Of a stretch of DNA of 8,498 nt, positions 1 through 6,426 are shown piece after piece (positions within the stretch are counted from its first letter, which is position 1; every line of letters starts with the position of its first letter). The notes under the pieces were generated by a model. That model was not told the DNA's origin, did not search any database, and saw only the letters and a program-made list of their open reading frames with translations. Where the stretch lies: assembly GCA_020344865.1 (NCBI GenBank), contig CP070830.1, positions 2,362,242 through 2,370,739 on the forward strand. The letters run 5' to 3'. A program made the position numbers and the translations under genes. The stretch is from Planctomycetota bacterium (GTDB lineage Bacteria > Planctomycetota > Phycisphaerae > Sedimentisphaerales > Anaerobacaceae).

Positions 1-836
1 CAGGCTACGACAAAGTAAAACTCATTGGCCGAGCCCTTTAACCCCGATGCAATACCACCTAGCGGTCCCCTGCCCGAGACCTCATCCGAAATAACATCCA
101 CGCCAAGAAAACCGTATTTGGCTTTGTCGTCCGCACTGATGAGCACCTGGTCAAAGTGAGGACGAATCTGATTCGCGATATGTTCTATCATCGATCGTCC
201 CCCAACCGGCAGCATGCTCTTGTCCCGCCCCATTCGAACACTCTCACCACCGGCCATTATTATCGCCGTCGCTTTGAGCTTACATGTCCATCTGCCGTCG
301 GCAAGCTCGACCTCATCAATGCCCATATCAAATTCATTCCCGTCGAAAATAACAATCCTGTCCGCCTGACGAACAACATCTCTAGCGGAAGCCTTCTCTT
401 CTTCGCCCCCCTCGCGCTCAACCATAAAAAATAACCCCGGCTCGACAACCCGCCGAAGACTGTTCGACTCACACACCGATACCGCATCAGTGCCTATTAT
501 CTCTAGCAGCTTCCCTATTCCCTCTTCGAGATGTGGCCTCAATACTCGCAGCCAGAAGACCCTCCCGGCGCCCGATGCCAGCATCCTGCACGTGTCCTTA
601 TCACCCTTGGCGTCGGTTTCCTCGACAATCTCGTACTCACCCTGCAGCGACGAACAAACAACACATTCTGATTCACCGCGAGGACACCCGCTCTCGGCAT
701 CCTTTACCGTCGTAACTTTTATCCCAATGACATCTTGCTGTGGACCAAATCTTTCTATTAGCAAGCACGCAAGCTTGGTCCTTCCGCCACCCCGTGCCAT
801 AGCGCCAACCATCACCATACCTGGTACTTCAATCAT
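1..836 (-). CDS. MobB-like / MobA-like fusion protein, molybdenum cofactor guanylyltransferase (3' end outside window)
   Basis: The frame is open for 278 codons and leaves the window before a stop. Residues 1-30 resemble the start of a P-loop NTPase of MobB type (glycines around 11-18, then RTKLA). A Cys-rich patch (C51, C58, C61) and a conserved-looking VCESNSLR stretch near 121-128 follow. From about residue 188 a MobA-type nucleotidyltransferase begins: IIMAGGESVRMGRDKSML at 192-209 matches the family signature LAGGxSxRMGxDK, and GRGPLGGIASGL at 255-266 matches the second conserved loop. MobA attaches GMP to molybdopterin in the cytoplasm, making the bis-MGD cofactor of Mo/W oxidoreductases; MobB-like domains are thought to assist. 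The ATG at 836 lies 16 bases after the stop of the upstream small gene, so the two are probably cotranscribed. A TTG at 848 is an alternative start. Oddity: the Walker A lysine position appears to be Arg19. I recall this fused architecture from anaerobic bacteria but could not search for it. Confidence 0.82.
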   Translation of the reverse strand, partial: MIEVPGMVMVGAMARGGGRTKLACLLIERFGPQQDVIGIKVTTVKDAESGCPRGESECVVCSSLQGEYEIVEETDAKGDKDTCRMLASGAGRVFWLRVLRPHLEEGIGKLLEIIGTDAVSVCESNSLRRVVEPGLFFMVEREGGEEEKASARDVVRQADRIVIFDGNEFDMGIDEVELADGRWTCKLKATAIIMAGGESVRMGRDKSMLPVGGRSMIEHIANQIRPHFDQVLISADDKAKYGFLGVDVISDEVSGRGPLGGIASGLKGSANEFYFVVA

Positions 837-852
837 CTTCGCCGCCAAGCAC

Positions 853-1038
853 CTATTTGACTTTCTTCGAAACCACCAGGCTGATTGTCTCGACTTCACC
901 AACGCCCCGCAGGGATTTGGCCATCCCAATAACAGTCTGAGAAATAATATTCCGAGCGAAAGTATTCAGTTCAATCTCTTCGCCGTTGACCTTCAATTCA
1001 ACCTCGGCCGTCGGCTCCTGTTTCGGCTCGCATACCAT
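853..1038 (-). CDS. Small conserved-looking protein upstream of the Mob fusion gene
   Basis: This encodes 61 residues, acidic at the N-terminus, with a predicted beta hairpin (VELKVNGEEIEL, residues 13-24), a helix (about 26-44, containing IISQTVIGMAKSL) and a final strand (ETISLVVSKK). The pattern VNGxxIxLNxFxxxII...GMxxSLxGV looks like a real compact fold rather than a chance frame, but I cannot name a function. The start is ambiguous: ATG at 1038 lies 8 bases after GGAG (1047-1050 on the plus strand) and is preferred, while the overlapping GTG at 1041 lies 5 bases after the same site. The gene sits directly ahead of the molybdopterin guanylyltransferase fusion with a 16-base gap, so a role as accessory or partner in molybdenum cofactor assembly is an inference from context only. 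It has no signal peptide or membrane segment. Confidence 0.72.
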   Translation of the reverse strand: MVCEPKQEPTAEVELKVNGEEIELNTFARNIISQTVIGMAKSLRGVGEVETISLVVSKKVK

Positions 1039-1358
1039 CACTCTTACTCCTATAAAGTAAAGTTCTAAAACGCCTTATGCACAACATACAAACCTATTCT
1101 ACAGAAAATAACCCCTCATACCATCACTTTATTGCGTCCTCCCTCATACCCTCTTAAATGCCCCTCCTCACGGCCAAAAACCCCGCCAACCGCAAAAGCC
1201 ATCAAAAAATTGACCTCTACTATCGACCGCCGGCACGACTCAATAACTGCCCCGCCCGCCGCTTGTCATAAGACACCAATCTCCCCGATTTCCCACAATT
1301 CCTTTTGTACATCTTAAGTCCTTCCATGCCAAAATTATGCAGCCTACCCTTAATTTTC
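1039..1358. other. Non-coding spacer between the divergent mob and tRNA-Phe transcription units
   Basis: No credible gene is seen on either strand. The stretch is pyrimidine-rich on the plus strand. It must hold the promoter of the leftward mob operon, but no hexamer pair stands out. A 12-base direct repeat, CATACCATCACT, occurs at 1031-1042 (covering the start codon of the 61-aa gene) and again at 1117-1128. A second repeat, CCCTCATACC, occurs at 1113-1122 and 1141-1150. Confidence 0.5.
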
Positions 1359-1386
1359 TTGCAATGGCGGTTTTTTTTGCTATTTT
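1359..1386 (+). promoter_or_regulatory. Predicted sigma70-type promoter of tRNA-Phe
   Basis: A -35-like TTGCAA (1359-1364) is separated by 16 bases, including an eight-T run, from a -10-like TATTTT (1381-1386). TG at 1378-1379 gives an extended -10. The predicted start near 1393 lies about 25 bases ahead of the mature tRNA 5' end. The -35 hexamer and spacer length match those of the promoter at 1627-1654. Confidence 0.5.
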
Positions 1387-1417
1387 TTAACTTTGATTTG
1401 ATTGTCCTAACTTGTAC

Positions 1418-1490
<73 letters not shown>

Positions 1491-1492
1491 TT

Positions 1493-1523
1493 CGTTAAGT
1501 TCCTCTCTACCAAGCACTTAACG
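1493..1523 (+). other. Hairpin just 3' of tRNA-Phe
   Basis: CGTTAAGT (1493-1500) and ACTTAACG (1516-1523) can form an 8-bp stem around a 15-base loop, starting two bases after the tRNA. No T-run follows, so it does not look like a classical intrinsic terminator. It could be a 3' processing or transcript-end structure of the tRNA precursor. Confidence 0.4.
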
Positions 1524-1600
1524 CCTGTAAACCGGAAATTTTATCACCGGCCGACCATCCGCAAGACAATTACGCGAAAAAAACCAAAAACCCTAAAAAA

Positions 1601-1654
1601 TTTTAAAAAATTTTTTAAAAAAGTGCTTGCAAACCCCTCCCAAGCGCTTATAAT
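1601..1654 (+). promoter_or_regulatory. Strong promoter with A/T-tract UP element for the small RNA candidate
   Basis: The -10 is a consensus TATAAT (1649-1654). TTGCAA (1627-1632) lies 16 bases upstream as the -35. Alternating homopolymer tracts T4-A6-T6-A6 fill 1601-1622, which is about -39 to -60 from a start near 1661. That is where the RNA polymerase alpha-subunit C-terminal domains bind UP elements. This combination is typical of stable-RNA promoters and suggests high constitutive expression. Confidence 0.7.
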
Positions 1655-1660
1655 AAAGTA

Positions 1661-1797
1661 AGAATATACATAGTTCTTTTCTTCTATAACGTCTTGGTTT
1701 GTGAGGCGGTGTAGATTATTATAAGTTTGAACTATATTCACTAAATCAAAAGCTGCCTCACAAGGGCTGAAGCAATTAAGGCTTCAGCCTTTTCTTT
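1661..1797 (+). ncRNA. Candidate small structured RNA, family not recognised
   Basis: A transcript of about 135 nt is bounded by the promoter at 1627-1654 and an intrinsic terminator. No frame in it has a plausible start with a ribosome binding site. Its core is a 9-bp stem, TTGTGAGGC (1699-1707) with GCCTCACAA (1755-1763), enclosing an A/T-rich region of 47 bases. The 5' end (1662-1676) can pair with 1729-1739 inside that region through 7+4 base pairs around a 4-base bulge. This crosses the main stem, so it implies a pseudoknot or an alternative fold. I see no match to tmRNA, SRP RNA (its GGAA apical motif is absent), RNase P RNA or 6S RNA. It could instead be a long leader of the prepilin-like gene at 2067, but that gene has its own promoter and lies 270 bases past the terminator. 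Confidence 0.62.
1765..1797 (+). terminator. Intrinsic terminator of the small RNA candidate
   Basis: A perfect 9-bp stem, GGCTGAAGC (1765-1773) with GCTTCAGCC (1781-1789), encloses a 7-base loop and is followed by TTTTCTTT (1790-1797). It is the clearest rho-independent terminator in the window. Confidence 0.88.
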
Positions 1798-1953
1798 GCG
1801 CCATCCTCAACCAGCCCCCCCCTGCCCGACCAGGCTTACCTGCCATAAACGAAAAATGCGGCATTATGCCTCAAAAAAAGCCCCTCGCCGGCAAAAAACA
1901 CGCCTCCTGCTCCATAAAACCTCGATATAATGCTGTAAGCTTATAGGCAGCTC

Positions 1954-1982
1954 TTGACAAAAACTTGCCACAACATTAAGAT
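1954..1982 (+). promoter_or_regulatory. Predicted promoter of the prepilin-like gene
   Basis: A consensus -35 TTGACA (1954-1959) is followed after exactly 17 bases by a -10-like TAAGAT (1977-1982, four of six consensus bases). A start near 1989 would leave a leader of about 78 nt. The ribosome binding site AAGGAG (2055-2060) lies six bases before the ATG at 2067. Confidence 0.55.
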
Positions 1983-2066
1983 AAATTTGCAAAATATATG
2001 GAACATTGAGCCGATTTTGCGCATCATATAAGTAGAAAACGCGAGACTTTTAGCAAGGAGCCAATT

Positions 2067-2939
2067 ATGCGTAAAGCAAGAGCATTTACATTAGTGGAAC
2101 TGCTGGTCGTGATTGCCATTATTGCACTTCTTATGTCTATATTGATGCCGGCATTGGCACGAGTCAGGAATCAGGCAAAAAACGTCCTTTGCCAGTCGAA
2201 CCTCAGGCAATGGGGCAACTGCTTTGCCATGTACTGCGACGATTTTGATGGCAAACTCATGAGGGGCTGGAATGATGGCAGTGCGCTCTTTCCGCCCACG
2301 CATACTGATTACTGGATGGAAGCCCTCAGGCCCTATTACGGTAACGCCCACGACCTGCGATGCTGTCCAAGTGCCACTAAAACTCAGACCAACCCTGACG
2401 GCTCGCTGGGACCTGGTTACGGTGACGGCACATTTGGCGCCTGGGGCGTCTTTGCCTCACCCGACATATGCGGCGAGCCCTCCTCCTGGTGGGATGTCGT
2501 TACTGCATGTGATTACGGCAGCTTCGGTATGAATGCCTGGCTTTGCGACCCACCCAGAGATGCCCCCAGATTTGAGTCGCATGACGTCGCCAGGAACAAC
2601 TGGAGGACTTGCACTATCAGGGGGGCGGCTAAAGTGCCGTTGATGGGAGATGAGGGGTGGATTGACTGCTGGCCCGATTCCAAGGATTTCGTCCCGGAAT
2701 ACAGTGGCGAGCCCTGGGGTCAGTACTCCGATAATAGCCATATGGTACGTATCTGCCTCAACCGCCACAACGGCTACGTAAACTGGGTCTTTATGGATTA
2801 CTCCGTACGACCCGTAGGACTAAAAGAGTTGTGGATTCTCAACTGGCATCGCAACATTGACTTTGACCTCAAGCCGACAAATGAGGAGTTCGACAGCGCC
2901 GGTGATGGCTGGATGAGGCCTTTCAAAGATTACTGGTAA
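2067..2939 (+). CDS. Prepilin-type N-terminal cleavage/methylation domain protein (type II secretion pseudopilin-like)
   Basis: This 290-residue protein begins with a short basic leader (MRKARA) and a type IV prepilin helix, FTLVELLVVIAIIALLMSIL at 7-26, with the conserved Glu at +5 of the mature form. Prepilin peptidase should cut between Ala6 and Phe7. After the helix comes MPALARVRNQAKNVLCQSNLRQWG (in 27-50), typical of the large planctomycete/Lentisphaerae family, and then a Trp- and Cys-rich globular domain. Near the C-terminus RHNGYVNWVFMDYSVR (233-248) corresponds to the RHxGxxNxxFxDGSV motif of this family, with Tyr in place of the usual Gly. Such proteins are anchored in the cytoplasmic membrane with the C-terminal domain outside. 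Their cargo or pilus role is mostly unknown and genomes carry many paralogues. The start is fixed by AAGGAG six bases upstream. It appears monocistronic. Confidence 0.9.
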   Translation: MRKARAFTLVELLVVIAIIALLMSILMPALARVRNQAKNVLCQSNLRQWGNCFAMYCDDFDGKLMRGWNDGSALFPPTHTDYWMEALRPYYGNAHDLRCCPSATKTQTNPDGSLGPGYGDGTFGAWGVFASPDICGEPSSWWDVVTACDYGSFGMNAWLCDPPRDAPRFESHDVARNNWRTCTIRGAAKVPLMGDEGWIDCWPDSKDFVPEYSGEPWGQYSDNSHMVRICLNRHNGYVNWVFMDYSVRPVGLKELWILNWHRNIDFDLKPTNEEFDSAGDGWMRPFKDYW

Positions 2940-3170
2940 TTGCGCTTTACAAAAAAGACCGTACTTTCTTATTGCTGAACGTTCAAAAACATCCGGCGAC
3001 CGATAAAATATACTCTTCTCGTGCTGCCAACAGACAAAAACGGCCCAACGTCCGCGCAAAAAACACAAAAAATGCCGAACTAACAGATAATCACCGTCAT
3101 TTCCTGATATAGACTGTGCAAAAGGAGGGTGCCGCCCTGAGGCTCTATATATCGCAACGCAAAAGCTCTT

Positions 3171-3368
3171 TTAGTTATGAAGCCTTGCGTTTATCAAAGC
3201 GGCCAAAAGGATATGTCTCAATCTGTCGACACTGAGCCCGTTGAGGTAATCCTCGGTGAAATCAAACCTGAACCGCCCCTTGAAATTTTTGATGCGTTTT
3301 GTAAGCTCCCCCCTGCCTAAACAAGCGACCGATGTTGCCGTCTGTTCCAAATCTTCCTTCGAAGCCAT
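3171..3368 (-). CDS. Hypothetical 65-aa protein
   Basis: From ATG at 3368 the frame encodes 65 residues: a charged N-terminal helix (MASKEDLEQTATSVACLG), a basic middle (ELTKRIKNFKGRFRFDF) and a C-terminal helix-rich end (TEDYLNGLSVDRLRHILLAALINAR). The periodicity of the last part (LSxDRLRHILLAAL) looks like a genuine amphipathic helix, and the composition is protein-like, so I count it as a real small gene. I do not recognise its family. The frame stays open upstream to a TTG at 3452, but that start has no ribosome binding site, while AAGGG lies 7 bases before ATG 3368. It lies alone between the prepilin-like gene and queA, on the opposite strand to both. There is no signal peptide or metal-binding pattern. 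Confidence 0.55.
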   Translation of the reverse strand: MASKEDLEQTATSVACLGRGELTKRIKNFKGRFRFDFTEDYLNGLSVDRLRHILLAALINARLHN

Positions 3369-3486
3369 CTTTCTGCCCTTTTGAATGACCACTGCACCAA
3401 ACAGGGTGTGCGCCAGTAGTATCGACTCCGATGTTGGAGTACTTTGGCGCAAAATTCTACAAGGCGGCTCACGTATCCAAATCAGC

Positions 3487-3515
3487 TTGTTATCGAATCA
3501 AATTTTTCTTATCAT
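3487..3515 (+). promoter_or_regulatory. Predicted queA promoter
   Basis: TTGTTA (3487-3492) and TATCAT (3510-3515, five of six consensus bases) are separated by 17 bases. A start near 3522 would leave a leader of about 22 nt before the ATG at 3544. No convincing Shine-Dalgarno sequence precedes that ATG. Confidence 0.5.
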
Positions 3516-3543
3516 TCTGCTGATAGTCTGATAACTCCTGATT

Positions 3544-4593
3544 ATGAAAACAGAACAGCTCAACTACCACCTGCCGCCTGAGTTGATTGCCCAGCAGCCG
3601 CCTGCCGCTTGAACCGATTCAAGACTACTGGTTCTCAATCGCGCCAGTGGTGAGCTCATCGACAGCCGGTTCAGTAAAATCGGCGACTTCCTAATCTCAG
3701 GAGACTGCCTCGTCCTGAACGATACCAAAGTTCTGCCGGCCCGCTTCTTCGCCCGCCGGACCAGCACAGGTAAACTCGAAGGCTTGTTCTTAGCTGAGAA
3801 CCAGCCCTCCATATGGCAGGTAATGCTAAAAGGCGCGCGCAAACTAACCTCAGGCCAGACTATCTACCTGGAAGACAAATCACAGAAGGACTTCTGCAGT
3901 GCGGAAATCTTCGGCAAGTCCGACGAGGGCGTATGCAGGCTCAAAATATCAGCAAGCGAAGATGCCGGGACCATCCTCGACAAAATAGGCTATCCCCCCC
4001 TGCCGCCGTACATAAAACGAGACGCAGACCCAAGCCAGGCGGCGATAGACAAACTCCGCTATCAAACGGTTTATGCCCGTCATATCGGTGCCATCGCGGC
4101 CCCCACTGCCGGACTGCACTTTACCGATGAGCTAATCGACCGGCTAAAGACCAGGCAAATACAATTTGCCTACATAACGCTGCACATAGGAACAGGCACA
4201 TTCAGGCCCATAACTACAGCGACAGTCGAGCAGCATAAAATGCACAGCGAAAGATTCAGCCTCAACGAAGAAAATGCACAAATAATAAACACAGCAAAGG
4301 AAAAAGGCCGGCGAATAATAGCCGTCGGTACTACTTCGGCACGCACACTCGAGACGGTTGCCATCAACTCACAGCTACAAGCAGCCAGCGGCGACACCGA
4401 CCTTTTCATCAAACCCGGCTACAAATTCAAAATCCTCGACGCTATGATAACCAACTTCCACCTGCCCCGCTCGACACTGCTGGCCTTGGTCGCCGCCTTC
4501 GCCGGCCTGGACAATATTATGCGAGCCTACCGACACGCCATCGAAAAGCAATACCGCTTCTATTCTTATGGTGACGCTATGCTGATAATCTGA
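3544..4593 (+). pseudogene. queA: queA, S-adenosylmethionine:tRNA ribosyltransferase-isomerase, interrupted by an in-frame TGA
   Basis: QueA transfers and isomerises the ribosyl group of S-adenosylmethionine onto preQ1 in tRNA anticodon position 34, giving epoxyqueuosine. Read through, this frame is 350 codons, the normal family length, and colinear with QueA throughout: KTEQLNYHLPPELIAQQP at the start, SRLLVLNR, LNDTKVLPARFFAR, GYPPLPPYIKR, APTAGLHFTDE, LHIGTGTFRPI, HKMHSE, VGTTSARTLE, MITNFHLPRSTL and the C-terminal YRFYSYGDAM. Codon 23 (3610-3612) is TGA where the family has Arg, four residues before SRLL, so a single C-to-T change from CGA explains it. No other lesion is seen. The next possible in-frame starts, TTG 3784 and ATG 3826, would lose about 80 or more residues including the NDTKVLPAR region, so a restart product is unlikely to be active. 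The gene ends five bases before the stop of the convergent glycoside hydrolase gene. Confidence 0.88.
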
Positions 4594-4595
4594 TG

Positions 4596-4619
4596 TCGCT
4601 ACTGGGCGTTAGTGAGCGA
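4596..4619 (+). terminator. Weak hairpin at the queA / glycoside hydrolase convergence
   Basis: TCGCTACT (4596-4603) can pair with AGT-G-AGCGA (4611-4619) with one bulged base and a 7-base loop. TTTT follows at a distance of only a few bases on the plus strand. The stem contains the stop codon of the convergent gene. It could end queA transcription but is poor by intrinsic-terminator standards, and it has no T-run on the minus-strand side. Confidence 0.3.
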
Positions 4620-6419
4620 CCAGCTTTTGCTCCGGCAAAGTATCACCCAATCTTTGTTGCCGTCGCCGGGTGGATTACCCATCTCGACTGCTCCGGGCCC
4701 GTCAACTTTTTTTACCGACCCCGTTTGCAGTTCGCCGCCGGTACGCGGATTATACCAATGCACCGCATAACTGCCCTCTGCCAACTCCAGCTCCGTCGAG
4801 CCACCGCCGGGCAAATAAACAGCGTAAACTTCCCCCGGCTTGGCCAGACACCATCCCCTCGAAACCAAAGAATCTTTCGGTGACATCTGGTAGAAGGGTA
4901 GATACTCGTGGAAAAAATCCATCGCGTATCGCGTCTGGTCCCACATAAGCTCCCGGCTGCGCCAGTCCTCGCAGTTCAAATCGTTGTGAGCAAATTTATA
5001 TCCGAAGTACCACTCACTACCGGCCCCGCCTGCCATCAAGTTGCCCCAGAGGCAGCTCTTGCGAGGTTCATCATGCGCCGGGTCATCCACATCAGGCTTA
5101 ACCCCATTGGCGCCGTGCCCGAACTCGTCCAGACAGACTATCCACTTCCGCCCATGCAGCGCCGAACGCTCGACCCACTTTAACGTCTCCGAATGCGTAT
5201 CTGAGCCGCTTTCGTTCATTTGAAGTGACGTCCCGTCAAAGTCAGCATAGCCGAGAAGCGGATTGTAAACCTCATCGTATTTTTCCGGAAAGGTATGCAC
5301 CACCACAGGATGTCTGTATGGGTCATTGTTCTTGAAGAAGCTTGCAAATGCCTTCCTCTGCTCGTCGGTATTGGTGTTCTCCTCACCCAAATTCCAGACC
5401 AGTCCGAGGTGATGGCCGAAGCGCGCAATCAGCTCGCGGTAATACAGCTTCCTCTGTATGCCCAGCCCGCCGCCGTCAAGACCCTGGTCGTTCTCCTGCT
5501 CCTGCGTAATGATATGCATCATAAGGCCGAGTCTGTCCATATGCGAAAAGACAATCTCCCACTGGTCGAGCTTGCTGCAGTCGAACCGCAGTTTCTCATC
5601 GGGCCGTACCCACGGCCAGACATCTTTGCCGTCACCACCGTCAAGATTATAAGTGACAAAATAAACACTGTTCATACCCTTCGATGCGAGGTAATTCAAA
5701 GCGCCTATAATGTTCCTGCCCTTGCCGCCCTGCCAGCTCGGGTCACCATCCCGCCAGTCCCCGGCGTGCGCAACATAATGGTGCAGAAACTTTTCACCTT
5801 TGGCCTCTCCCTCTCTGGCAAGTCCCGCTGTATCGTACGTCCCGTCAAACTCAAAATATCCCAGAAAATTCTCAGGGCTGTCGGCCCCGCCCTTAAGAAA
5901 ATACTCACCCGTCTCGGCAAACCGAAGGTAACGCTCGCCGACGTATTGCAGCATACCCTTGCCGCGAAAGTCCCGCCCCGTTTTATCGGTTCGAGCTACG
6001 TCGAACGTACCCGTCACCCCATCAAAATGCGCCGGCCGTCCTGCCCCCGCCTCCGGACATACCGCAATGTTGGGACCGGTGCGAAAAGACGCCATATAAG
6101 TCCATCTGCCTGTTGCATCGGGGACAAAGTGCACACGCCATTTATTCCCTGCGATGGCACCGGTCTCGCCCGCATTTCCGTCCGCCGCATAATACCCCGG
6201 CACGATATAACACCTGCTGCCCTTCGTGAAAAAAACACTCAACCGATAATCCAGAAATGGATTCGCCCCGGTAACTTCATTTGCATCAGGCCCCTCGAAC
6301 GTAAGTGTCACCTTGTGCCATTTTTTTAGCTCGCCCGTAACATCAACCGTTCCCGCAACCACAGTGCTTCGGCAAAGCAGAACAACCAGTAACGTGATAA
6401 TCAAAAATCGAATCTTCAA
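4599..6419 (-). CDS. Secreted DUF5060 glycoside-hydrolase-like protein with a C-terminal collagen-binding-like domain
   Basis: This 606-aa protein carries an N-terminal signal peptide (MKIRFLIITLLVVLL, then STVVA-GTV; likely signal peptidase I cut near 22). The cysteine at 16 lacks a lipobox. Residues about 24-141 match the beta-sandwich DUF5060 type (WHKVTLTFEGP; NPFLDYRL; GRWTYMASF). Residues about 150-510 look like a TIM-barrel glycosidase: VWNLGEEN (341-348) would carry the acid/base Glu and IVCLDEFGHG (427-436) the nucleophile Glu432, as in clan-A-like enzymes. Residues about 522-597 resemble the putative collagen-binding beta domain often ending such proteins. The substrate is not deducible. 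The start is TTG 6419, seven bases after a perfect AGGAGG (6427-6432); the upstream ATG 6464 lies inside xylB and would put a charged stretch before the signal. It is last in the operon, 28 bases after xylB. Confidence 0.85.
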   Translation of the reverse strand: MKIRFLIITLLVVLLCRSTVVAGTVDVTGELKKWHKVTLTFEGPDANEVTGANPFLDYRLSVFFTKGSRCYIVPGYYAADGNAGETGAIAGNKWRVHFVPDATGRWTYMASFRTGPNIAVCPEAGAGRPAHFDGVTGTFDVARTDKTGRDFRGKGMLQYVGERYLRFAETGEYFLKGGADSPENFLGYFEFDGTYDTAGLAREGEAKGEKFLHHYVAHAGDWRDGDPSWQGGKGRNIIGALNYLASKGMNSVYFVTYNLDGGDGKDVWPWVRPDEKLRFDCSKLDQWEIVFSHMDRLGLMMHIITQEQENDQGLDGGGLGIQRKLYYRELIARFGHHLGLVWNLGEENTNTDEQRKAFASFFKNNDPYRHPVVVHTFPEKYDEVYNPLLGYADFDGTSLQMNESGSDTHSETLKWVERSALHGRKWIVCLDEFGHGANGVKPDVDDPAHDEPRKSCLWGNLMAGGAGSEWYFGYKFAHNDLNCEDWRSRELMWDQTRYAMDFFHEYLPFYQMSPKDSLVSRGWCLAKPGEVYAVYLPGGGSTELELAEGSYAVHWYNPRTGGELQTGSVKKVDGPGAVEMGNPPGDGNKDWVILCRSKSWSLTNAQ

Positions 6420-6426
6420 CTCGCAA

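Noticed and set aside
490..1068. 192-aa plus-strand reading frame
   Set aside because: It is antisense to the Mob fusion and the 61-aa gene, has low-complexity Ser/Pro-rich composition, no ribosome binding site and no recognisable motif. The minus-strand frames carry the clear family signatures.
1595..1622. A/T tracts as an intrinsic terminator of tRNA-Phe
   Set aside because: The tracts could pair as A6/T6 but have no G/C stem. Their exact spacing from the -35 fits an UP element better.
1661..1797. 6S RNA, SRP RNA, tmRNA or a known riboswitch
   Set aside because: The closed-end rod with a central bubble, the SRP GGAA motif and a tRNA-like end are all missing. No gene follows the terminator closely enough for a typical transcriptional riboswitch.
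1850..1935. Tiny minus-strand frames (14-21 codons) with GGAG-like sites
   Set aside because: They are very short, with low-complexity Phe/Gly content and no supporting context.
3120..3175. Terminator for the 65-aa gene around the GAGGGTGCCGCCCT inverted repeat
   Set aside because: The stem is only four base pairs and the following T-run is short and displaced, so it is too weak to report.
3610..3612. Genetic code change or selenocysteine at the queA TGA
   Set aside because: The same gene ends in TGA, the site is an Arg in the family rather than Cys, Trp or Gly, and there is no sign of recoding elsewhere in the window.
5295..6329. 344-aa plus-strand reading frame
   Set aside because: It lies entirely antisense to the DUF5060 gene, which has a signal peptide, ribosome binding site and conserved motifs. 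The long antisense frame is a codon-bias shadow.
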